A stretch of DNA of 64,000 bases. Origin: Terana coerulea. Its lineage: Eukaryota; Basidiomycota; Agaricomycetes; Polyporales; Phanerochaetaceae. This document shows positions 1 through 9,325 of the stretch, piece after piece (position 1 is the first letter of the stretch; each line of letters opens with the position of its first letter). Made by a program: the position numbers and the translations under genes. Location of the stretch: the NCBI GenBank assembly GCA_024811115.1, contig JAKOGH010000688.1:18852-82851 (forward strand), written 5' to 3'. Under the pieces are notes generated by a model. The model had not been told where the DNA came from and made no database searches. It was given only the letters and a program-made list of their open reading frames with translations.

Positions 1-865
1 TTCCCTGGCTTGTACGTCGACTGGTAGGCACTGTACGTCGATAGCAGGTGCGTGTGCGTATCGACGGTGTTTACGTGCTCGGACTCAGGGAGCTCAGCGC
101 GTGAAGGGTGGGTGGGGAGAAGCAGGTGCTCTTCGCCGGGCGTAGTATTCTTCTTCTTGCCCATTGCGGATCGCGGACGTCGAGTGGTATGAGTACTGCA
201 ACCCTGGACTTGCGTGAGAGTGGGAGTGGGAGGATGAAGGCGGGTGGTACGAAGCAGATATCTCGAGAACATGCAAGTGCGAGTCACGAAGCGTCATGAG
301 CCTCCAGCACCGGAACCGGGAAGTTTCAGACTATGTACATGCGTCTTCCATTGTGGTCGAACGCGAGTCGCCAGCCTTCGTGTTATGGTCTAAGCTGAAT
401 GCATCCGTCGGCCAGATGATGGCTGCGTACTGCACTGCAAGTATCCGGACGAGTCTGCAGTGAGAGTAAAGACAAGTATTTCACAATTTACTGAGGACGC
501 AGGTGAGAATGAACCGGCCCGGCGCCGGCGCCCGGCTATTGCAGGGTAATAAAAGGCTCACGAGTTCGATCCCCGTCCGTGCCATACAAATTGTGCAACC
601 GCCTTCTATGGAGTCGAAACCTTTCAGAATAAAGCAGACGGTGCGTTAAGCTTCAATTCAAGGACACCGATGGCTGCATCCCTCCTGTGCTCATTCTGAG
701 AACTTATCATGAGGTTGAGCTACAGGTTACATTTTGTAGTTCACTGCTAAGCAAGTCTGCATCTGGGTGTGGTACGCGATAACATATTACAAGTAGGTTG
801 TACGGTAGCAGCTGGCAAGCATTTATCTTAAGTAGTGGAATATCACCAATCTCTACGAGCTTTCC
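1..865. other. gene-poor flank
   Basis: No supported coding region apart from the tRNA-like relic at 539-584. The short open frames here are Arg/Ser/His-rich, overlap on both strands and show no recognisable domain. Confidence 0.6.
539..584 (+). other. tRNA 3'-half-like relic
   Basis: A B-box-like stretch GAGTTCGATCC lies inside a T-arm-like hairpin at 560-576 (4 of 5 stem pairs form). It is followed by CCGTGCC and A, as at a tRNA 3' end. The 5' half (GGCACGG) needed to pair with this acceptor strand is not found upstream. It is most likely a tRNA fragment or SINE-like remnant, not a working tRNA. Confidence 0.25.
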
Positions 866-2621
866 TCATCCTTTGGGGGTGGCAACACCGCCGCCGTGGG
901 CCTCTTCGGTGCGAACTTCGACTTTTCCTCGCAGGGTAGGCCCATACCTGAATAGCACGAGCGGGATCGGCGCCATGAGCAGCGCCAGGAAACCAAGCAG
1001 CGTCGACGCCCATCGCGGACCCAGCCGCTCGTACATCTGCGTCGCGAACAATGGAAAGCCCGCGCCGAACCACGAGCGGACGACTGTGTTCGCCGCGAGC
1101 GCCGACGCGGCGACGAAGAGATATGTGTCGATGATGTAGTTGAACAGCGCAAGGAAGATCCAGACGATGGAGAAGCCGAGCGGGACGCCGGCCGTCATCG
1201 GGCGCCCAGAAGCTGACGTGCGGGTACGACGTCCAGCCGAACCAGAAGAACGAGAGGGCGAAGACGGGCGCGGCCCACATCGCTTGTTCGAGGCGGTACT
1301 CCGGCGGGACGGGGTGCGGGGCGAATTGACGTGCGAGCCGTTCGTACCGCGGACTCCATATCAGCAAGTAGCCCAAGACGGCAGCGCAACCGCCGAGGAG
1401 AATGGGGAGAAACATCAGGCCGGAAATCCCTGCGTTAAAGTGGTGCCCAAGGGTGAAGACGATGGGGAAGGCTTCGAAGAGCAGGTATACGACTCCGTAA
1501 ATGAACTAGAGGCGGCATAAGTATCGTACATCTATCAACGAAAGAGCTGGGAGGGGACTGACACTCATGTAGATAGTGATAGCCATCATCACGGGTTCCT
1601 TGACAAAGATTAAAAAGGACGGCCGATGGTGTGCTGCAACATTTGCCCAAAGGTCATGCTCTTCTGCTCTAACGGCGCGAAGTAACGGTCGTCGCCCGTA
1701 TCTTTGCGCATCTTCTTCGCTCTCCTCTGCAGTAATACCGGGCTACGATGTCTTGTTAGATGCACATCGTAAACGGGAAAACGTAGATCGCTCACGTGAA
1801 GGTCTCCGGTAACGTGAACACAATGAATCCAAGGCAAACCCCAGCGAAGATCGTCATCACCCAGTACACCCACCGCCACGATATTCCCGACACGGCGATG
1901 AATCCGCTAACGACGGGACCCAGAGTTGGTCCAGCGAACGGAGCCAATGTGAATATGGCCATCGCCTTCCCGCGGGTATTGGCGTCCCACACGTCAGCAA
2001 TTAGACCCCTACAATCACAATGTCAGTCCCATTGCAGATGTGTATTCTAAGCTAACATGCTTACCCGCTGATAACTAGTGCCGATGCAGCAAATGTGCCG
2101 CTCAGAAAACGGAAGATGAGAATTGCTGCCGTGTTGGGGGACAGGGCGCAGCCAACAGAGAAGGCGGTGTATGCGACGAAGGCAATGATCAGAGGCAGCT
2201 TGCGGCCCCAATACTCGGATAGAGGGCCCCATAACACCGGCCCAACGCAGTAGCCGCCGACAAAGATTGCAATCGTGAGCGTGGCGACTTCGCGGCCGAA
2301 GGAGAAATGCTTCATCATGGCTGGGACGATGCCCGCAGGCGCTGAGCTGGCGAATGTTCTATACAATTCGAGTTAGATTTTTTCGCTCATGTAGGCGCAA
2401 ACTTAGAGTGGAGCATGCACTTACGCATTTACACCCAGTACACCTGCGAGTATGGTGATATACCACCTCCGCGCTCGAGACCAGTTGTGAGGGTCATTAG
2501 GGTCGTTCGGCGCAAATCTGACTTCAAATTCAGCGGAGTGGTCCTTCTCGCTGAACGTGTGTGGGTGATGGTCAGAAGCACTGCAATTATCTTCACTGTA
2601 AAGCACGAGGTTATCAGCCAA
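866..2621 (-). CDS. MFS multidrug/polyamine-type transporter (DHA1-like), two frameshifts
   Basis: Plasma-membrane proton antiporter of the fungal drug:H+ class by family resemblance. Visible parts, N to C: cytoplasmic start with NDPNDPHNWS then RRWYIT; helices with the motif-A-like loop GPLSEYWGRK; RFLSGTF; WDANTRGKAMAIF; SWRWVYWV; PETF; a long cytoplasmic loop; FPIVF; FWFGWTSYP; FPLFATQMYERLG; and a short tail ending at a TGA at 866-868. At least five short GT-AG introns separate these blocks. The reading frame breaks twice without an intron: a T5 run near 1611-1615 (one T short of GRPF-LIFVKEP) and one extra base near 1199-1203 (FWAP to MTAGVPLGFS). No ATG lies in frame in the first recognisable exon, so the true start is upstream and unresolved. 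Substrate unknown. Confidence 0.82.
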
Positions 2622-4216
2622 GCACCAGAGCAGTGCTGAAACCTGTGGTGCACTTACAGTTCATGTTTGGCCCCAGGATTTGTGTAGTGTGCTTCAGTGC
2701 GTATTGTACTCTGTGAAGCCAACGGAGTAGCCATTTGTGGTTCTCGAGTGAGGCGAACTTGCGAAGGAAGTGAGTGGCCATTCTGAGAAGCATTGTGGCG
2801 TGTTATATACGCCCAGTACTATAGCCTCCGACATGATGTGCGTGTGCGTCGGGCAAGGCTCCTAATTCCGCTTGACTTGCGTGAACATTCATCTTGAGTC
2901 TCCGACAGTGAGGCATACGGACACACTCACCACGGAGGCAACGCCGGCCGCTTGTTGTGAAAGGTATGTTTCAAGAGACGCCCAAAGTCAAGCGTGATGG
3001 TCGGGGTAAAACCGCTGAGTCGCTGACACATCAGAGCTGTGTCATGAACGGTGCGATCGTTGCGGGTAGACAAAGGGTTGTGGAACCTGTTCTCGCCTGT
3101 TCTCGCTCGCAAAACCGCGAAGTCTGCGTGTGATGCAATTCGTCGGCCGTAGCTATCATATGCCACTGTTCTAGACCTGTTCTACTTCACGATCGAGTTT
3201 CGGCCGGAAGCGTGAGTTCTTCATGTTTTGACGTCGTGCGATTCTTCTAATATGTATCACAGTCCTCAACGTCAACATGAAGTATCATAAATTTGAAGGA
3301 ACGAGTGGACGCTTCGCAGATCTAATTAAGTACATTATAAACCATGATGCATCGATAGAACTGTGGATACTCACATTTAAATTGTCCTGTGCTTTATCGC
3401 TGCTCACTCCTTTATAAAGCCATAGCAAGTTTGATCTACGAAGAAGGACGTGAGCTTATTAGGATTTTTGGCTCAGTCTAAAAAGTATGTGCGTGAGCCA
3501 AATAGCGGTCATTGTCAGGACCAGTGGCACCATAATCGCGGGATGGCAATGGAAGCGCCCAGTCTACTCGAGTCCTGAACATAGAAACTCTAACATTCCC
3601 TGAATATTATGGATAGTCAGAGAACGCTTTTATGGGGTAGATAGCCTAAAACATATTCTGGATGAACTGCCCCGCTTGTTAGAGTAGCGTAGCATGCTCA
3701 CCAACGTTGCCTAATCCGGGTTCTCTAGCGGGGAGACAGCGGGCGCTTGGCGGTGCCCTGGGCGGTGTCGGGGTCGGATCGTTTGCTGAATACCGGTGCT
3801 CACAGCCCTGCAACCAGTGCAGCACATCTGCAAGCTAGCAATTCCCGGTATGCTGTTCGAGCGTGCTCAGGACGTCATCGGACATTTCCAAGCTGGTGAT
3901 CGTCTCTGACAAAAGCGACACTTGGGCCCGCCACAGGGCGCGGAACGCCCGTGCCCGTGCGATATAAGAGACGAGTCCCACCTATGTCGCAAGTTGCTGA
4001 CTCGTCCCAACAGATAGCGGAGCCCGCACCAAGGCCCGCTGCCGATATCCCTGACAACTCAACTTGAGCTTGACGTGCTTCCTGCCGAGATACCAACTAC
4101 TGACTCACCCTCGACTCATTCCGGCCCCGGCGCGGCCAGCACTTATTTATCAGCCTGTTTCTATGGGCTTCTCGCCAAACCGAATCCCAGACACCAGCGC
4201 GCTGACCTGCATTGCT
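2622..4216. other. intergenic stretch
   Basis: Holds the unresolved 5' end of the transporter (an ATG-containing segment near 2790 on the minus strand has a good GTAAGT donor but the wrong phase). Otherwise I see no supportable gene. The 79-aa minus frame at 2927-3166 has no features of a real protein. Confidence 0.5.
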
Positions 4217-4917
4217 ATGGCCAATAACGACAAACGACTTCGCTCGATCCATCGTGACCCTTCCCCCCGACCGGGAGGACCTCGATCGTCAAGCAGAGAA
4301 GGAACGCGAGGAGCCCGCCGCCGCCACTCTTACCCCGACGCGATCCTAAACGAGGAAAGGTTCGCCGCGCGGGTGAATACAAGCAGAAGATACTGAGGCA
4401 CGGGAACCCGTGGAGGCACAAGCAAGCCATCCGAGACCCCGACAACTGGGGCCAATGGTGGACGACGACGCGGTTCAGGCAGGACACCAGGCATGTCCGC
4501 CCACACATGACCATGGCGGTCAAAGGTGGATGGCAGGTCAAGGTTGACGATCGCGACGCGGAGGCAGACGCAGAGACAGACTGGGTGGCGGAGGTAGAGA
4601 GAATGCCTGCTGAGAGAGAGGTGCAGCTTGCGGAGCTGCTGAAGCCGGGGAAGCAGAGGAAGGCTCGACACCAGAGTACGTGCGTCCGAGTCGTTCCGGT
4701 GGACTAGTGTTAACGATGCATGTCCCAGTCGGCGACTTCGAAGTCGTCAAGAATTCGCAATCCGTGATCGTTTTGGACGATACAGTTATCCCGGAGCCGG
4801 AGTTTGGAGAAGCATGGGAGTATCTCGAATATGACGAGGACGATCCCGAAAGGCTTCGGAAGTCGGCTGGCGTCCCGAGGAGCGTCGTATGCCGAAGTTC
4901 TTGCGGATAAAGGTTAG
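4217..4917 (+). pseudogene. tandem family copy 1, degenerate
   Basis: First of four related genes. It keeps the middle and C-terminal parts of the family: a tryptophan-rich block (HGNPWRHKQ, then NWGQWW), an LLKPGK motif, the family intron (about 4676-4728), then GDFEVV, VIVLDD, EAWEYL and a terminal SYAEVLADKG. The cysteine-rich N-terminal part is missing. The frame shifts near 4371-4373 (GGG, one base short) and near 4874-4876 (CCC, one base extra), and the N-terminal frame is unclear. These may be sequencing indels in part, but the missing N-terminus suggests real decay. Function unknown. Confidence 0.6.
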
Positions 4918-5567
4918 AGATCTTGGGGATGGTGGGCAGTACGCAAGACAGAGCGAGAAGACAAGCAGTTATAGTAACCCTTTGAGGGATAAGCGCATCG
5001 TTGCAATACGAGACCTCACGAAACCTAAGTATACATTCGACTTCGATTGGCAAGAATAACTTACCTATGTTATATGTTTATGGCGCACCCTGTCAGACCG
5101 GTCTCAGCCATGGAAGCGTACGTCAACTCCTATAAGAGCAGCCGCTTATGGAGTCTTGTGTTAAGTGTTACTGGAGTTCATTTATGTTGTAGCCTTGCCG
5201 GTACGAGCGCTTGCCAGCACAGCCTCAATGCGCTCTCGGGTAGTGGCCGCAAAGCGACCATGTAACATCTATTTGAGCTACTGCCGAGCAATTTCTGGAC
5301 ACCGATGTATAGCAATGAGCAAGACAAACGAAGGCCCGTGGATGACATTGAGCACTTACCAATTATGGTCGAATCCAAGTCGGGATGTTGGAACAAGAGC
5401 AACGCCAGACGCTGTGCTAGCCCGCTCCTGACTCCTTAACGCACAGCAATTCCTGCGACTGATCCGTTGATACCCTGCTTAGAGTGTCCCGAGGGTATTT
5501 AAAAGCTCCCATCGCAAGTTTTTCCAGCAAGCTATATTTCCTCCTTCCTATCGCTGGGACCGGCGCC

Positions 5568-6422
5568 ATGACTGACGAGGAGGCTACCACCATCATCCAC
5601 GGAAACCCTTCCCTCATCGAAGTCGACCGCGAAGAGAGTAGCATATATGCGTGGAGCTTCTTTTGCTGCCCAGGCTGGAGCTGGTCCGAGGAGCACTTCG
5701 ACTACATCCCGTACTCGACGTGGCTTTGCAGCGACTGCTCGCACATGCTGGATAAGCTGGACGAAAATCCGAATGGCGTGCTGACGAGCTCCAAAGCCGT
5801 TCTGGGCGCGAAGGACCAGCGAGGGTTCGAGCATCACCGGAGGACGACGAGGAGAGGGAGCAGTGAGGCTGGGAGGAGGAAGCAGGATCGAGAGACATGT
5901 ACGGTATGGCGGTACCGGTTTTTGGAGGCATGCCTGGATAGCTGCACGCGCATGCGTCGATGTCTTCGTAAGCAAGAGAGATGGCATACTAAGGTGAACG
6001 CGCGCGCACACAATTCGTGGTTGGTGGAGTGCGAGTTGCGAGGCAAATTCGGCGGGTATGAAGCCGTGGGTTTCGAACCGGAGGATGTCGACTGCATCGG
6101 GGAGGTCAAGAAGCAACCGGTGCAGAGACTAGTTCCCCTTGTAGACCTGTTGAAGCCTGGTAAGCCTCGTAGAAATGGAGCCAAGAGTACGCCTACCATC
6201 TCCCCGCCTTACACTTGTGACCTTACTAACGCTTCCAAACTAGCGGGAGTGGAGGACTACGAAATGCTGTCGAGTTTAAGGGACGTGATCGTGTTGGACG
6301 ATCACCCCGTTGCCGAGCTGGACGCAGTGGAGCCATGGGAGTTCCTCGAGGATGAGCGGGAGGACAGTAAGGTTGCGCGACATCCACTGTCTTACGCCGA
6401 AGTTGCGGCCCGTGCTATATGA
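5568..6422 (+). CDS. tandem family copy 2, uncharacterised 265-aa protein
   Basis: I do not recognise this family. Exons 5568-6186 and 6244-6422 give 265 aa. The order is: acidic start MTDEEA; a cysteine pair LCSDC; NPNGVL; AKDQRGFEHHRRTTRRGS; a second cysteine group (ACLDSC, RRC); LLKPGKPRR just before the intron; then a C-terminal module DYEML, VIVLDD, EPWEFLED and a final LSYAEVAARAI. The 57-nt intron is a multiple of three and has no in-frame stop, so an unspliced message would still be open. No signal peptide or membrane helix is visible. The two cysteine groups suggest metal binding (inference). The frame is open upstream to 5484, but the ATG at 5568 matches the start of copy 3. Confidence 0.75.
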   Translation: MTDEEATTIIHGNPSLIEVDREESSIYAWSFFCCPGWSWSEEHFDYIPYSTWLCSDCSHMLDKLDENPNGVLTSSKAVLGAKDQRGFEHHRRTTRRGSSEAGRRKQDRETCTVWRYRFLEACLDSCTRMRRCLRKQERWHTKVNARAHNSWLVECELRGKFGGYEAVGFEPEDVDCIGEVKKQPVQRLVPLVDLLKPGKPRRNGAKSTPTISPPYTCDLTNASKLAGVEDYEMLSSLRDVIVLDDHPVAELDAVEPWEFLEDEREDSKVARHPLSYAEVAARAI

Positions 6423-6830
6423 GCTACGAAAGGACTGGGCGCTGGCAATTAATGGATCGAACACGTACTCCGTAATCCACACTTACCTATGTCCACTGAA
6501 GACTTTCCGTTGCATGGTAGCCATATTACGGCCAGCCTTGTGTAACACTTGATGGCTTCTATACACGTGACGTTTCAATGAAAAGGGAGAGTAACGCAGG
6601 AGTAATGTATACCTACGACAATTACAAACTTCGACTGTTTTTCGTAGACCGTGCATTTTGACTGATCATATACCACATGTCAACATGTCTGTGACATCGA
6701 TTTGACTAGGTCCACTAGCATGCCGAAGTTGCAGTTGTCAGGAGCCATACCGGTACACTGTTCTGGACTACAGCCAAGTTATGTGCCTGCTCAACCAGTG
6801 CTGGACCAGGCGTCTGTATTCCTATAGAAG

Positions 6831-6900
6831 TTAGCAGTACACCGAAGTTGAAAACCCCTCGTTGACTCACCAGTGGCGCGCATCGGAACCGAGACTTACG
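6831..6900 (+). promoter_or_regulatory. upstream element shared with copy 4
   Basis: About 70 nt resembling 8125-8190: TTAGCA..ACACCG.AGTT, then GACTCAC, TGGCGC and TCGGAACCGAGA in the same order. The last block ends 78 nt before the copy 3 ATG. It may be a promoter/5'-leader element duplicated with the gene, or simply uneroded duplication. Confidence 0.5.
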
Positions 6901-6972
6901 AAAGACTCAAATACGACGCGTCCTTCATCTTTGCGAGACATCTTTCCCTCCTCGCCGCCGAGAGGAAGCGTC

Positions 6973-7818
6973 ATGGCTGACGGGGAGGTCTTCAGTGACC
7001 TCTACACCGACGACCAGCGCGATGATGACTGCGAGGTCATGTCGTGCTTCGGCATATCTTGGCCCGATGATTACAACGAAGTCATGCCACGCCCTAGCAT
7101 TGACTCTTGCAAATGGTGCCAGGAGGCTATACAAGACATCAACCCGAATGGAGTCCTGACAACTACCGCAGTGATTCTAGAGGAGAAGGATCAGCGGGCG
7201 AACGATCATCATAGGAGGGTGGCGAGGAAGGGCAGCTCCTGGAGGTGGAAGCAAGCTACGAGCGAGTCAACAAATTGGGGCACATGGTGGCATCTGGCGC
7301 GCTGCCCGTGCGGTTGCAAGCGCAAGAAGGAAGAGGCACGCAAGTATAGGACGAAGTCCATCAAGCGCTCACTGCGAGGCAGGCTCGACCATTGTGAAGT
7401 GGAAGAAGCGGGCGACTCACAGATGGAATGGGTCGCGGGGATAGCGCAGGAGTCCATGCGCAGGGAAGTTTCGCTGCTGGAGTTGGTAGAGCCGGGTCGG
7501 CCGCGCAATAGGCTACGGAAAGGTAAGTAGCTAATTTCATCTGGCGTTCATGAAGCTTTACTAACGTCTGTACCAGATACATATCAAGACTTTGAGATAG
7601 TGCCCCGCTGCAGATCCGTCATTGCCTTGGCCGATTACGACGCTTCCGACTCGAAGCTTGGGGAGGAAGTATGGGAGCATATCGACCTCGATAATGCAGA
7701 GTCTGAGAACGGACATTCCACAGCACCAACGCTGTCCTACGCTGAAGTTTTGTCACGTCCTGCGCGGGCTAGAGTTGAGATTCAAAACTCAGCCCCTTTG
7801 CAATGGGGCCTATTCTGA
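6973..7818 (+). CDS. tandem family copy 3, uncharacterised 263-aa protein
   Basis: Same family as copies 1, 2 and 4; function unknown. Exons 6973-7522 and 7577-7818 are joined across a 54-nt GT-AG intron in phase 1, giving 263 aa. Seen in order: acidic N-terminus (MADGEV, DDQRDDD); SCKWC; NPNGVL; EKDQRANDHHRRVARKGS; SWRWKQ; NWGTWW; the cluster RCPCGCK followed by a basic stretch; LLELVEPGRPR at the exon end; then DFEIVP, VIALADY, EVWEHID and LSYAEVLSRPARA. The tail runs about 15 residues beyond the LSYAEV motif, further than in its sisters. This is the best preserved copy and the best reference for the family. Confidence 0.78.
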
Positions 7819-8124
7819 GTACTTACCTACCATTCCTTGTATCGCTTGTAATATAACCGCCGTGTTATGCCTCTCCTTACTCATTACCGCAAGCGGGAAC
7901 CTCGAGAACTTCCATAGCCCATCGTTTCGTGTATCCTCTTCGCACACGGCCTATCCCACGGGAACGCGACGTAATGGTCCTGGAGTAATGACTCTGGGGG
8001 CTCGCTGTGCTTCCGACGAGCCAGTGAGTTCGCATGTTGTAAGGGCTTTTTCGAATAGATAATGCAGTGCGTAAATCACAGCATCGCGGCCATACTAACT
8101 ACCGATGCATGAGTCCTAGCTCAG

Positions 8125-8190
8125 ATTAGCACACCGGAGTTACAATTCTCAATACCGACTCACGTATGGCGCTGTTCGGAACCGAGAGAC
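8125..8190 (+). promoter_or_regulatory. upstream element shared with copy 3
   Basis: Counterpart of 6831-6900, with GACTCAC, TGGCGC and TCGGAACCGAGA in the same order. It ends 79 nt before the position where the ATG should be. Spacing to the start is conserved although the coding copy below is broken. Confidence 0.5.
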
Positions 8191-8266
8191 CCAACGGTAC
8201 TTATGCGGCGGCCTCTCTGTGTCGTCCATCAGGCGTCATTTCCTCTCCTCCCCTAGGACAGCCAGC

Positions 8267-9051
8267 ATAGCTGACGAGGAGGCTCTCGCCGCCTCTCCCA
8301 ACGACGTCCAGTACTGCGATGAGGACTAAGATGACGACGACGCCTGGTTGTATTATTCCTGGGCGGGCAGGTCCTGCTGCTCGGACCTGTCCTGCATCTG
8401 CGACACGTACCAGGATGAGGACTGGAACCCGACCGGCGCACTGCTAAACACGGAGCAGCTCCTAGACGCGAAGGCCCGCCGCGGGTTCGAGCGCGATCGG
8501 AAGACACGGCGGCACGGGAAACGCGTGGAAGTGGAAGCAGGCGGCCACGGAGACGGACCTCCCCGTTGGACCTGGTGGCAGTTCGCACTGTGCAAATGCA
8601 GCGGCTGCAAGTACTCCAAGCAGTACCCGCGTGCGGACATGCACTCGAGTGCCTCCATTAAGCGTGCGCTAGACGTTAGCCTTGACGCACGGGGGCGGAC
8701 GCCACCGACCTGGATGACGACTGCGGGGAAATATATGAGCAGCCTACAAGGAGCGAAGCCCCACTTCTCCAGTTGCTCAAGCCCGGCAAGCCGCGAAAGA
8801 CCAGGCGTAAATGTACGTGAAACGGATCTATTCGAACCACATGACTTGCTGACGTTGCACCAAATACAGTGGGCGATTTTGAGCTGGTCCCAAGCGCGAA
8901 AGCCGTTATTGCCTTGGAGGATTTCCCTGCTGTTGAACCTGGGACGGACGAGACATGGGAGTTTCTCGACCAAAGCGAGTATGATTCACATAGCGGTCGA
9001 CCGGCTGGTAATAAGTTGTCTTATGCCGAGGCCGCCGCCCGTTGCATTTGA
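8267..9051 (+). pseudogene. tandem family copy 4, start codon lost
   Basis: Aligns along its length with copies 2 and 3: ADEEAL, SCCSD/CIC cysteines, WNPTGALL, AKARRGFERDRKTRRHGK, WTWW, LCKCSGCK, LLQLLKPGKPRK, an intron of about 60 nt, then GDFELV, VIALEDF, ETWEFLD and LSYAEAAARCI ending at 9051. The family ATG is ATA at 8267-8269, and an in-frame TAA at 8327-8329 interrupts the acidic stretch. A further -1 shift lies in the G5 run at 8691-8695. The first two are substitutions, so this copy is probably a true pseudogene unless translation starts downstream. Confidence 0.65.
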
Positions 9052-9325
9052 GCGGCACCTGATTTCCTGAAATTGCCATCCATCAGTTCTGCTCGCATTT
9101 GACAATCGGTACTCACTTTCGTACATCGTAGTACTACCACGATAGCACACTGCTCCTACTTTCATTAGCTAGCCGCTCCTTGTTTCACCATACCACGGTT
9201 CGCTACTCCCCATTGTACACGTACAGGACGATGTGCCTCGTTCAGCCTCGGAATGGTGCAAGTAGGAATATGTTCAGCAGAGCAGATAGCGATACAATAC
9301 ACGCGTGAAGGTAAAGCGATAGCGA

